From positions 2,261,565 through 2,325,564 of the forward strand of contig NZ_HG964446.1 of NCBI RefSeq assembly GCF_000689255.1: DNA of 64,000 nt. The letters are read 5' to 3'. The notes beneath the pieces were generated by a model. That model was given only the letters and a program-made list of their open reading frames with translations. It was not told the DNA's origin and ran no database searches. This DNA is from Mycobacterium triplex. GTDB lineage: Bacteria; Actinomycetota; Actinomycetes; Mycobacteriales; Mycobacteriaceae. The stretch's first letter is position 1; each line of letters opens with the position of its first letter. Positions 1 through 9,773 of the stretch are shown here, in pieces. The translations under genes and the position numbers were made by a program.

Positions 1-1
1 T

Positions 2-2392
2 CTGCAGTCCCTGCGGGCCCCGGTCGCGCATAACGGCGCCCCACCGATGCCTGCGCCACCGCCGGTGCCGGCCATCTCCGACGGCACCATGGCGGGTGAC
101 CGCCTCCCTTTTGAGTTAGCCGGAGCAGCGATCGCCCGCCACGCGGTGCGCGCAATCGCTGCTCCGGCAAGCGGAATGGCGATGCCAGGCCTCTGCAGCG
201 CCGCCAACGTGGAGATCGTCACGACTTCGCCCGGCGTCGGCGAGGCCCTGGCCGCCATCCTGCGCACCCACGGTATCGGCGTCACCACGGTGACCGAGCC
301 CAGCGTCAGCGCCGAGGCCGTGATTCACCTCGGCGGCCTGCAGCAGACAACCAGTCGGGCAGACACCCTGGCCCTCAACCGGACCGTCTTCGCCCACGCG
401 CAAAGCGTCGCCGCCCGGTTCGAGGAGCGCGGCGGCGTCTTTGTCACCGTCCAGGACACCGGCGGCACCTTCGGTCTGCTCAGCGAGCCGGGCTCACGCG
501 CCTGGGCCGCCGGCATCGGTGCCCTGGCCAAAACCGCCGCGCAAGAATGGCCGAAGGCGCAAGTCAAGGCCATCGATATTGCGGCCGAACGGCTGGCCCC
601 GACGGCCATCGCCGAGCACATCGCTCACGAGATATTGTCCGGCGGAGCCGAATTGGAAGTCGGTCTGGGCAGCACGCACGGGCGAGTCACAGTCGTCGCG
701 GACGCGACGCCGGTCGCCGCGCACACCCGCCGCATCGACCAGCGTGACGTCATCGTCGTGTCGGGCGGCGCCCGCGGGGTGACGGCTGCCTCGGTGATCG
801 CTCTGGCAGAACAGACTCAGGCCAGCTTCGTGTTGATCGGCCGCACGGCACTCGGCGACGAACCGCCCGCCGCGCGGGGACTGACCACCGACGCCGAGCT
901 CAAGCGGGCCTTGCTGACAAGTGCTGCCGCGCAAGGACTCAAGCTCACACCCAAACAGCTGGACCAACAGGTACGGGGCATCCTGGCCGATCGCGAGGTG
1001 CGCGCGACGCTCACGGCCCTGGCCGCGGCCGGATCCCGGGTCCGTTACGCCACGGCCGACGTTCGGGATGCCGCCGAACTGGGCGCGCTGCTCGACAGCG
1101 TGCGTGCCGACTTCGGGCCCATCACCGGGCTGGTCCACGGAGCCGGTGTCTTGGCCGATGCGCCCCTGCACAAGAAGACCATGGACGGATACGACCGCGT
1201 CTTCGAGACAAAGGTCGGCGGTCTGGGTGCGCTCCTCGATGCGACGGCCACCGATGCGCTGAAGCTGGTCTGCCTGTTCTCGTCGGTGGCCGCGCGCAGC
1301 GGCAACGTCGGCCAAAGCGACTACGCGATGGCCAATGAGATTCTCAACAAGGTGGCCCTGGCCGAACAGGCTCGCCGCGGTCCCGGCTGCCTGGTCCGGG
1401 CATTGGGCTGGGGCCCTTGGGATTCCGGGATGGTGACACCCGGCCTCAAAGCGATGTTCGAATCCCGGGGAATCTCCTTGATCCCGCTGGCCGACGGCGC
1501 ACGGGCATTCGTCTCCGACGTGCTGGACGCGCAAACCGCTAGTCCCGAGGTGATTCTCGGAGACGGCGTAATGGCCGGTGTGCCAACCCATCCGGTGCCG
1601 GCCGAGGGTCGGGTCGCGCGGGTGCTGGCCCATACCGCCCGTCAGCCGTACCTGATCGACCACCGCATCCAGGGCAACGTCGTCCTGCCCATCGTGCAGG
1701 CGCTGGAATGGTTCGTGCGGATGGCGCAAGCCTGCCGGCCCGGCCAACGCGTGGATCGCATTTCCGACGTTCGAGTGCTGCGCGGCGTCACGCTGTCCGA
1801 CTTCGACCAACGCGGTGACGCCTTGCTGGTGGGTTGCGCGGCATCAGAAGACCACCCACATCGGTTGGCGTGCACGTTATCCGACGCTTCCGGATCGACC
1901 GCCTACTATTCCGCAACCGTCGACATGGGTTCGGGCTCGCCGGCAACACCGACGGTCGCGGCCGCGCCCGTCGGAGGCCGGCGGCGCAACCGCGACACCT
2001 GCTACACCAACGGCGCGCTCTTCCACGGCCCCGCATTCCAGGTCCTCGAGAGCGTCGACTGCCAGGCGTCGACCGCCACCGCTCCGCTGTACGGGCTGAC
2101 AGTGGCGGGCTGGCCGGGCGAAGGGTGGGCGACCGATCCGGCCGCGCTCGACGGCTGCCTGCAAACGGCACTGGTATGGAGCTTCGAGCAGCTCGGGACC
2201 AAGGTGCTGCCGCTGCGGGTGGGCGAAATCGTGCGCTATCGAGCGGGCGCACTGGGAGATGGGTTGCGCTGTGTGCTCTCCAACGGCGTAGCCAAAAGCA
2301 GTCGAGCCGTCTGCGACCTGGACCTGATCGACGCGGACAACCTATTGGTTGCCAGCATCAAGCGGCTTGAGATGTACCCCTACGGCAGCTGA
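2..2392 (+). CDS. pfaA: PfaA/Pfa2-type PUFA synthase subunit, C-terminal part (KR-DH), 5' end outside window
   Basis: The frame is open from base 2 with no stop, so the ATG at 47 lies inside a longer gene that begins before the window. About 796 codons are visible. After an Ala/Pro-rich linker (typical after an ACP) comes a ketoreductase (about nt 740-1560) with a Rossmann motif GARGVTAA and a catalytic FSS...Y..N arrangement (FSSVAARSGN, then QSDYAMANE). A PKS-type dehydratase follows (about nt 1620-2350), with active-site motif HRIQGNVVLP matching HxxxGxxxxP. KS-MAT-multiple ACP-KR-DH is the order of PfaA/Pfa2 in polyunsaturated fatty acid synthases; only the last two domains are in view. 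The next gene starts 25 bp downstream and encodes the partner subunit, so they are probably one operon. An ordinary type I PKS is the alternative, but the neighbour argues for a PUFA system. Confidence 0.85.
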   Translation: MQSLRAPVAHNGAPPMPAPPPVPAISDGTMAGDRLPFELAGAAIARHAVRAIAAPASGMAMPGLCSAANVEIVTTSPGVGEALAAILRTHGIGVTTVTEPSVSAEAVIHLGGLQQTTSRADTLALNRTVFAHAQSVAARFEERGGVFVTVQDTGGTFGLLSEPGSRAWAAGIGALAKTAAQEWPKAQVKAIDIAAERLAPTAIAEHIAHEILSGGAELEVGLGSTHGRVTVVADATPVAAHTRRIDQRDVIVVSGGARGVTAASVIALAEQTQASFVLIGRTALGDEPPAARGLTTDAELKRALLTSAAAQGLKLTPKQLDQQVRGILADREVRATLTALAAAGSRVRYATADVRDAAELGALLDSVRADFGPITGLVHGAGVLADAPLHKKTMDGYDRVFETKVGGLGALLDATATDALKLVCLFSSVAARSGNVGQSDYAMANEILNKVALAEQARRGPGCLVRALGWGPWDSGMVTPGLKAMFESRGISLIPLADGARAFVSDVLDAQTASPEVILGDGVMAGVPTHPVPAEGRVARVLAHTARQPYLIDHRIQGNVVLPIVQALEWFVRMAQACRPGQRVDRISDVRVLRGVTLSDFDQRGDALLVGCAASEDHPHRLACTLSDASGSTAYYSATVDMGSGSPATPTVAAAPVGGRRRNRDTCYTNGALFHGPAFQVLESVDCQASTATAPLYGLTVAGWPGEGWATDPAALDGCLQTALVWSFEQLGTKVLPLRVGEIVRYRAGALGDGLRCVLSNGVAKSSRAVCDLDLIDADNLLVASIKRLEMYPYGS

Positions 2393-2417
2393 TCGCACCG
2401 AATGCCGCGGAGTCGTC

Positions 2418-5400
2418 TTGAAATTTGAACCCATCGCGATCGTCGGTCAGGGCTGCGTCCTTCCCGGCGGCCTGAGTCCCGACGGGCTGTGGGACACGGT
2501 GCGTGAGGGCCGCGACGCGCTCGGCTCGGCGCGGCCCGGTTATTGGGGCGTAGCGGCCGAACACATCCTGCGCGACCCGAAGCACTCCGCCTTCCTGGAC
2601 CACACCTGGTCCGACCGCGGCGGCTACGTGCGCGGCTTCGACCGGGTGTTCTCCCCGCAAGGGCTTCTCCTGGACACCGACGCGCTCGGCGGTCTCGACC
2701 CGCTCTACCTGTGGGCCGTCGAGGCGGCCCGGCAGGCCGTTGACTGCGCGGGCTGGCGTGCCGGCGAAGTCCCCGGCTCGGCGGGAGTCGTCCTGGGCAA
2801 CTTGAGCTATCCGACCAAGACCATGACAGACCTGGCCGAAAAGGTGTGGCGCGGAACAGAACACGACATCGACTGGCGCAATCGGTTCATGTCCGGATTG
2901 CCCGCCCATCTGATCTCGAACGCCCTGGGCCTGACGGGTGGCGCCACCGCCCTCGACGCCGCGTGCGCCTCCTCGTTATATGCCATCAAGCTGGCCTGCG
3001 ACCGGCTGCACGACCGCACCGCGGACGTGATGCTGGCGGGCGGCGTCAACGGTGCCAGCGACCTACTGCTGCACGTCGGCTTCAGCGCGCTGCAGGCGCT
3101 GAGTCGCTCCGGACAGTCACGCCCATTCCATCAGGACGCGGACGGCCTGGTGCCGGCCGAAGGTGCGGCGATTCTGGTGCTGCGCCGACTGGATGACGCA
3201 ATTGCCGACGGCAACAACATATTCGGTGTCATCAGGGCGGTCGGCCTCAGCAACGACGGGCGTGGCCGCGGTCTGTTGGTGCCCTCGCAAGAGGGTCAAG
3301 AACGCGCGATGCGCCTCGCCTACGAGATGGCCGAGCTTGAGCCGCAAGACATCTCGCTGATCGAATGCCACGCCACCGGAACCGCGCGGGGCGACCTGAC
3401 CGAACTGATGAGCATGGCACGCATCTTCGCCGGAATGACGAACGTGCCGATCGGATCGCTGAAATCCAATCTCGGGCACTCCATCACGGCGTCGGGTGCC
3501 GCGGGGGCCATCAAGGTGCTCGCGGCCATGCGTGCGCGGGTACGCCCGCCGACCCTGCACGCCGACGATCCGCTGCCGTTCATCGCCGACTCCCCGTTCC
3601 GTCTGCTCACCGAAGCCGAACCCTGGCATTGCGTCGGACCGCGCCGCGCCGCGATCAACAACTTCGGCTTCGGCGGCAACAACGCCCACCTGCTGCTCGA
3701 AGAATGGGTCGAACCCGCCGGCCGGCCCGTCGCCCCATCGCGATGGCCCGTCGCCGCCACCGGGGCCGACGCTGAAATCGCAATCGTGGGGCTGGGCCTG
3801 CTCGTCGGCGATGGTCATGAAACACCGTCGGTAGCAGAGCATCTGGTGAAGAACCAGCCGATTGCACGCCGCGACGGCGACGGCGTCGTCAGGGCGCGAA
3901 TGTCTGAAGTGTGCCTCGACCTCACTCAGACACGTTTCCCACCAGCCGATCTCAAGCAGACGCTGCCCCAACAGATCGCCCTCCTCGGCGCGGCCCTGAA
4001 TGTCGGTGATCTGATCAAGACTCTGCCGCCGGACACCACCAGCGTCATCATCGGGATGGGCTGCGACGCCGAGGTGACGCGACTCGGAGTGCGTTGGCGG
4101 CTGGCCGGCGAGATCGACGACCCGGATCTGCTGGCCACGGCGCGCGACGCGGTCGTGCAAGGGTGGACCGCCGCCGGCGTGGTCGGCGCCATGCCCAACA
4201 TCGTGGCCAACCGGCTGAACAGCCAATTCGACCTTCGCGGGCCCAGTTTCACGGTGTCCAGGGAGGAGCTGTCCGGCACCACGGCACTCGAGATGGCCGC
4301 CCGCGCGTTGCGGCGAGGCGAGATAGACGCGGCCGTGGTGGGGGCGGTCGATCTCAGCTGCGAACCCGTGCACGAAGCCGCGGCCCGGGCGCTGCTCGGA
4401 TCCGGCGAGCAGATATCCGGGGATGCCGCCGTCGTGTTGGTGCTCAAACGCGCCGACGACGCACGTCGCGCTGGCGACACCGTCCTCGCCACGCTGTCGG
4501 CCGGCCAACGGCCGCACGGCGATTGCCTTCGGTTGGGCACCGCACCCGGCGCGTTGAACCTCTCGCCGCTACTCGGCCACGCCCATGCCGCATCCGGACT
4601 GCTGCACGTTGCCGCCGGGGCGCTGTACGGGTTTCTCGGCGTACGTCCCGATGGCACCCCGTGGGTGTCGGACGGGCGGGAAGTCGTCATCGCGCTCGAC
4701 GGGCTGGCCGGCCAGGAGCAGCACCTCGTGCTGGTGCCGCCGGCGGCCAGCCAGCATGACTCCGGTGCGCTCACCGCACAGCGGGCCGAGACCGGATCGT
4801 CCAAGCCGACCTGGCTGCGTTTTCCCGGCCACCTTCCCGACGTTCGGCTGCCGGAGCATGCGGTCGCGCCGGCCACCGAGGGACACCCGATCACCGATGA
4901 AGGGGAGCAGCGAATGGCAACACACCTCCCGGTTCCCCCGGCGCTGCCCAAAGCGCGGGAGGCGCTGGCGCGGGTGCCGCTGGGCGCGGCCCTGTCCGAG
5001 CAGACGCCACCGGAGCCGCTGGCGGTAGCTCACCAGACCGAGGCTGGCGCGGCGCCCGCTCGCGGCGGCGTCCACAACGGCGCCGCCCATAACGGGAATA
5101 CCACCGCGAAGCCATTGGCCCAGAAGGAGATCGACAAGCTGCCCCTTGCGGGTTCCTGCCGGGCGGTGCAACCGACTCGGCCCGCCGACAAGCACGTTCC
5201 CGCGCCGACGGCCAAGCGCGAGCCCGTGGGCCTCACGCTCGACAAGGCCGGCCTGCGGGTGCACGCGTCGGGGAAGATCTCCGACATTTACGGCCAGGCG
5301 TTCACGGTGCAGGACAACTACATTCGACAGGTCCGGATGCCGGAACCGCCGCTGCTGCTCGCCGATCGCCTGCTGGGCATCGACGCCGAGCCGGGCAAGC

Positions 5401-8400
5401 TTGGCACCGGAACGCTATGGACCGAAACCGATGTCACCGCCGATGCGTGGTACCTGGCCGCGGGCCGGATGCCCGCCGGAATCATGATCGAGGCCGGGCA
5501 GGCCGACCTCATGCTCATCTCGTGGATGGGCGCCGACTTCGCCAACAAGGGCGATCGGGTGTACCGCCTGCTGGGCTGCGAAGTCACCTACCTGGGCGGG
5601 TTACCCGAGATCGGCGACACCCTGCGGTTCGATATCCACGTCGACGGCCACGCCCGCCAAGGCGACATCCGCATCTTCTTCTTTCACTACGACTGCACGA
5701 TCGACGGTGTCGAGCGGATGTCGATGCGCAACGGCCAAGCCGGATTCTTCTCCGACGACGAATTGTCGGCATCGGGCGGAATCCTCTGGCGCCCCGAGGA
5801 CGAGACCGTCGACGGGCCGATGGAGCCGACGCCGTCGCAAACGTCGCGGACCTCGCTGCCGCGCGCCGCGCTGGAGGCGATGGCGGCCGGCGAGATCTGG
5901 CGCACCTTCGGACCCGGGTTCGAACGCGCGGCCAGTCACACGCGCACGCCGTGCATCTCCGGCGGCGCCATGCTGTTCGTCGACGAGGTGACCCAGCTGG
6001 ATGTGTCCGGCGGCCCGTGGGGACGGGGCTATCTGCGTGCCGTCGCGCATGTCGATCCCGAGAAATGGTATTTCGCAGGACATTTCAAGAACGACCCGTG
6101 TATGCCCGGCACGCTGATGTTCGAAGCGACCATGCAGACCATGGCGATCTACATGACCGCACTCGGCATGACCCTGGAGTGCGATGGTTGGCGCTTTGAA
6201 CCCGTGCCCTTCGAAACCTACAAACTATCCTGTCGCGGCCAAGTCACCCCGCAGTCACGCGAACTGGTCTACGAGGTGTTCGTGCGCGAAGTCCTCGCCG
6301 GGCCGGAGCCGACGCTGTTCGCCGATCTGCTCTGCACCGTCGACGGGTTGCCGTCATTCCACTGCCGGCGGATGGGCCTGAAGCTTACGCCCGGCTGGCC
6401 GATGGACCTGGGCGCCAAGGAACTCGAGGGATACCTCGAACCCAAACCCGTCGCCGAAGTCGACGCTTTCCGGTTCGACTACCAAGCGATGCTTGCCAGC
6501 GCTATCGCCAAGCCGTCCTTGGCGTTTGGCCCGCTCTTCGAGAAGTTCGATTCTCATCGCAAGGTAGCCAGGCTGCCCGGCCCGCCCTATCACTTCATGT
6601 CCAGGGTCACCGAGCTGGTCGGTGAGATCGGCGTCGTACAGGCCGGCGCGGAAGTCGTCGTGGAGTACGAAGTCCCCAGCGACGCCTGGTATTTCGCGGT
6701 GAACGGAACGCCGACGATGCCCAACGCGGTGCTGATGGAGGTCGCACTGCAGCCGTGCGGCTGGCTGGCCAGCTACGTCGGCTGCCCGCTGAACAGCGAG
6801 AAGGACCTCTACTTCCGCAACCTCGACGGGACGGGCAGACAGCACCGCGAGGTCACACCGTCGACCGGAACCCTGCGGACCAAGGTGTCGCTGAAGAACA
6901 TCGCCGCGGCGGGCGGAACCATCATCGTGACCTTCGACGGGCAGATCCACGCGGACGACGGGCCCGTCTACACCTTTGACACGGTGTTCGGATACTTCGG
7001 CCGCGAAGCGTTGCAACAGCAGGTGGGGTTGCCGGTCACCGCCGAGCAGCGCGCCATCGCGCAGCGCCCATGCGATGCACCGGCCGTCGACCTGCGCGCG
7101 CGTCCGCCCGAGTTCTTCGGCGCCGGAGCGCGATTGGCGGATCCGATGCTGCTGATGATCGACCGCGTGACGGGACGATGGCCCACCGACGGCGATGCCG
7201 GCCTGGGGCGCTGGCGTGCGGTCAAGGACGTCGACCCGGCGGAGTGGTACTTCAAGGCCCACTTCTGCCAGGACCCGGTGCAGCCCGGGTCGTTGGGTAT
7301 CGAGATGATGCTGCAACTCCTGCAATTCGCGATGCTCGATCGGGGGTTGGGCACCGAGGCCGGACCGTCGGCACGTTTCGAGCCGGTGGCGTTGCACGAC
7401 GCGATCACCTGGCGCTATCGCGGGCAGATCGTGCCCACGAACAAGCAGATCACCGCCGACCTGGAGATCACCCGCATCGCGCGCGACGAGGGCGGCGTTC
7501 CGGGCATTCTGGCCGTCGCCGACGCCTCGCTGTGGGTGGACGGTAAACGGATCTACGCCGCGACCAACCTCGGCATGCGCATCACCCGGACCGCGCCGCC
7601 GGGCCACCGCGAAGTCGGCAGGTCCTCGGCGCCGGCCGCGAGCGCCACGCCGGCGACGACGCCACCGGCCCCGGACACGGTGGTCGAGACCACCATCGAT
7701 CCCGCCAGCGACACCTGGATCACCGATCACTGTCCGACGTATGTCATTCCATCCCTTCCGATGATGTCGGTGTTGGACCTGTTCGCGCAGGCGGCGAGCC
7801 GTGCCGCGGGTACGGCCAAGGTGGTCGAAGTCACCGATCTGCGGGTGGTGCGCTGGATCATCGTCGACTCGCCCAAACAGCTGCGGGTGATCGTCGAGCC
7901 CACTTCGCCCGGGCGTTACGAGGGCCGGCTCGAGGTGTGGCGCGACGCACCGAAAGCGGCGTTGTCGCGCTGGGAAACTCACGCCCACGCCACGATCGTC
8001 ACCGCGGACCAGCACGCCGGAGAACCGGCGACTCCCGCCGCGCTGAACGCCCCGGTGCCGTTCGCCAGCCCGTATGAGACCAGCGCGGTGTTCCACGGGC
8101 CCGCGTTCGCAACGCTGATGGACGGCGCCCGGATAGGCCGTAACGGGTCGTCCGGGACGCTTGCCGTCGAGCGATGCAAGGTTCCGGCGGGCCTGCTGCA
8201 GCCGGGACTCCTCGACGGCGCGCTGCACATCGTTCCGCACGCCGCGATGAGTGTATGGACCACGAATAGTTGTGCCGTCGAGTCGTATTCGGACGCCGCG
8301 GACCCGACCGTCGCCTTCCCGAGCCGAATCGTCTGGGCCCGCTTCTACGACGACGCCCCAACGGAGGGCACCGTGGACGTGGAATCCCGCTTCGTCGGTT

Positions 8401-9773
8401 TCGACGACGACGATGGCCGCATGCCGGTCATCGACCTGTGGCTGAGCGTGGCGGGCCGGCCGTGGGCGTACCTGCGCCTCGTTGAAATCCTGTTGTCCAA
8501 GGGCCCGCTCGCCCAAGCCGGGGGTTTACAGCGACGCGCGTTTTTGGCCGAGCGCCGCGCCGTGCCCGCGATGTCGCTGAGCGAGCGGCTCAGTGACGGC
8601 GTCGTCACCCTCGATTCCGTCCGAGCGGCGACACTGGACTGGTTCAAAGGCACCTTGCATGCGGTGTATTGCACCGACAGCCAAGGGGATTCGTTGCTCG
8701 TCGACATCGCGGCCAAAGAAGCGGTTGCCGATGCCGCCCACAACGCGATACACCCCGCGCGGGTTCAGGTCGTCGACGGGCAGGTGAGCTGCCCGTCGTT
8801 GCCGCTGGAACGCATCCGGATCGAGATCGAGCAACCACGTCAGCGGGTCTGGCGTGCCAGCGCATCGTTGCAGACGGACTGGCGACCGGTGCGCGACTGG
8901 TGGGCCGCCCAGCTCGGGATGCAGCAGGACGGGTTCGGCGATGTCCTTCATGGCGCTCTGCTTTCGCGCTATGTCCGACATGTCATCGTCGCGGACCCGC
9001 CGGCGATGACAGCGATCAAGGGCCGCCCGGTCCTGTTGTTGGGCAACCACCAGGTACAGATCGAATCGCTGCTGGGCACCACGATCGCGTCGTGGCTGAC
9101 CGGCACACAGGTCGTGCCGATCGCTCATGCCAAGCATGAAACCCGGTGGATTGGTGAGCTTTTGCGGCTTCTCGACGCCGTCGCGGGCCGGGAACTGCAC
9201 ACCATCCGGTACTTCGATCAACAAAACCCGCAGCAGTTCCTGCACCTGGTGAAACAAATCAAGAGGGACGTCGACGCCCGCGGGGTGTCCACGATGGTGC
9301 ACGCCGACGGAACTCGGCACGTCCACTCCGGCCAGCGCGTCGAAAGGCTCACGTCCACGTTGCTGGACATGGCAATCGAGATGTCGCTGCCGATCGTGCC
9401 GGTGTACTTCGCCGGAGGCTTACCGCAGGATCCGGTGGGTCACAAGCTCGAGGTGCCGTATCGCCATGCCGCGCAAGACTATATCTTCGGCCGGCCGGTC
9501 ATGCCCGAAGAGTTGAGCGCCTCGCCGTACGCCTACCGGCGCCGGCTCGTCATCGATGCCATCAACGACCTCGCCCCGTTCGGCGATGCGCCGAACCCGC
9601 CGAATCAGGCCGTGGAGAACCGGATTGCGGCTGCCGCCCCGGGTGCGTCGCCCCTGGAGTCGATATGGGCGTGCATCGAGGATGCCCTGGACGCGCTGCC
9701 GATGAACTGGCGCGACATGATCGGCACCGATCAGTGGAGGGCGGCGCGAGCGACATCCTCGCTGCGTCAGTGA
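2418..9773 (+). CDS. pfaC: PfaC/Pfa3-type PUFA synthase (KS-CLF-psiDH-DH-psiDH-DH-PKS DH-AGPAT)
   Basis: A 2451-residue iterative synthase subunit. The TTG at 2418 is preferred as start: GCGGAG ends 5 nt before it and the KS begins right after; the frame stays open upstream. Domains: ketosynthase with triad Cys183, His318, His354; a second KS-fold domain in which the Cys position is Glu617 (chain-length factor); then hotdog units. A pseudo-DH precedes a FabA-like DH with His1222 and Glu 14 residues on. A second pseudo-DH (Asn1429 in the His position) precedes another DH with His1615. A PKS-type DH lies at about 1760-2000. The C-terminus (about 2190-2400) is PlsC/AGPAT-like, with NHQVQIES around His2211 and an ADGTR motif. 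The fused acyltransferase resembles the myxobacterial Pfa3 type, as I recall it, rather than the marine gammaproteobacterial PfaC. The acyltransferase probably offloads chains onto a glycerolipid acceptor. The 3' end overlaps the convergent permease gene by 7 bp. Confidence 0.9.
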   Translation: MKFEPIAIVGQGCVLPGGLSPDGLWDTVREGRDALGSARPGYWGVAAEHILRDPKHSAFLDHTWSDRGGYVRGFDRVFSPQGLLLDTDALGGLDPLYLWAVEAARQAVDCAGWRAGEVPGSAGVVLGNLSYPTKTMTDLAEKVWRGTEHDIDWRNRFMSGLPAHLISNALGLTGGATALDAACASSLYAIKLACDRLHDRTADVMLAGGVNGASDLLLHVGFSALQALSRSGQSRPFHQDADGLVPAEGAAILVLRRLDDAIADGNNIFGVIRAVGLSNDGRGRGLLVPSQEGQERAMRLAYEMAELEPQDISLIECHATGTARGDLTELMSMARIFAGMTNVPIGSLKSNLGHSITASGAAGAIKVLAAMRARVRPPTLHADDPLPFIADSPFRLLTEAEPWHCVGPRRAAINNFGFGGNNAHLLLEEWVEPAGRPVAPSRWPVAATGADAEIAIVGLGLLVGDGHETPSVAEHLVKNQPIARRDGDGVVRARMSEVCLDLTQTRFPPADLKQTLPQQIALLGAALNVGDLIKTLPPDTTSVIIGMGCDAEVTRLGVRWRLAGEIDDPDLLATARDAVVQGWTAAGVVGAMPNIVANRLNSQFDLRGPSFTVSREELSGTTALEMAARALRRGEIDAAVVGAVDLSCEPVHEAAARALLGSGEQISGDAAVVLVLKRADDARRAGDTVLATLSAGQRPHGDCLRLGTAPGALNLSPLLGHAHAASGLLHVAAGALYGFLGVRPDGTPWVSDGREVVIALDGLAGQEQHLVLVPPAASQHDSGALTAQRAETGSSKPTWLRFPGHLPDVRLPEHAVAPATEGHPITDEGEQRMATHLPVPPALPKAREALARVPLGAALSEQTPPEPLAVAHQTEAGAAPARGGVHNGAAHNGNTTAKPLAQKEIDKLPLAGSCRAVQPTRPADKHVPAPTAKREPVGLTLDKAGLRVHASGKISDIYGQAFTVQDNYIRQVRMPEPPLLLADRLLGIDAEPGKLGTGTLWTETDVTADAWYLAAGRMPAGIMIEAGQADLMLISWMGADFANKGDRVYRLLGCEVTYLGGLPEIGDTLRFDIHVDGHARQGDIRIFFFHYDCTIDGVERMSMRNGQAGFFSDDELSASGGILWRPEDETVDGPMEPTPSQTSRTSLPRAALEAMAAGEIWRTFGPGFERAASHTRTPCISGGAMLFVDEVTQLDVSGGPWGRGYLRAVAHVDPEKWYFAGHFKNDPCMPGTLMFEATMQTMAIYMTALGMTLECDGWRFEPVPFETYKLSCRGQVTPQSRELVYEVFVREVLAGPEPTLFADLLCTVDGLPSFHCRRMGLKLTPGWPMDLGAKELEGYLEPKPVAEVDAFRFDYQAMLASAIAKPSLAFGPLFEKFDSHRKVARLPGPPYHFMSRVTELVGEIGVVQAGAEVVVEYEVPSDAWYFAVNGTPTMPNAVLMEVALQPCGWLASYVGCPLNSEKDLYFRNLDGTGRQHREVTPSTGTLRTKVSLKNIAAAGGTIIVTFDGQIHADDGPVYTFDTVFGYFGREALQQQVGLPVTAEQRAIAQRPCDAPAVDLRARPPEFFGAGARLADPMLLMIDRVTGRWPTDGDAGLGRWRAVKDVDPAEWYFKAHFCQDPVQPGSLGIEMMLQLLQFAMLDRGLGTEAGPSARFEPVALHDAITWRYRGQIVPTNKQITADLEITRIARDEGGVPGILAVADASLWVDGKRIYAATNLGMRITRTAPPGHREVGRSSAPAASATPATTPPAPDTVVETTIDPASDTWITDHCPTYVIPSLPMMSVLDLFAQAASRAAGTAKVVEVTDLRVVRWIIVDSPKQLRVIVEPTSPGRYEGRLEVWRDAPKAALSRWETHAHATIVTADQHAGEPATPAALNAPVPFASPYETSAVFHGPAFATLMDGARIGRNGSSGTLAVERCKVPAGLLQPGLLDGALHIVPHAAMSVWTTNSCAVESYSDAADPTVAFPSRIVWARFYDDAPTEGTVDVESRFVGFDDDDGRMPVIDLWLSVAGRPWAYLRLVEILLSKGPLAQAGGLQRRAFLAERRAVPAMSLSERLSDGVVTLDSVRAATLDWFKGTLHAVYCTDSQGDSLLVDIAAKEAVADAAHNAIHPARVQVVDGQVSCPSLPLERIRIEIEQPRQRVWRASASLQTDWRPVRDWWAAQLGMQQDGFGDVLHGALLSRYVRHVIVADPPAMTAIKGRPVLLLGNHQVQIESLLGTTIASWLTGTQVVPIAHAKHETRWIGELLRLLDAVAGRELHTIRYFDQQNPQQFLHLVKQIKRDVDARGVSTMVHADGTRHVHSGQRVERLTSTLLDMAIEMSLPIVPVYFAGGLPQDPVGHKLEVPYRHAAQDYIFGRPVMPEELSASPYAYRRRLVIDAINDLAPFGDAPNPPNQAVENRIAAAAPGASPLESIWACIEDALDALPMNWRDMIGTDQWRAARATSSLRQ

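Noticed and set aside
494..1810. Long antisense open frame (438 codons) across the PfaA-like gene
   Set aside because: No recognisable domain; it is a GC-driven shadow of the KR-DH coding frame. The same applies to antisense frames at 3117-4517, 6354-8516, 27659-29269 and 32672-34492.
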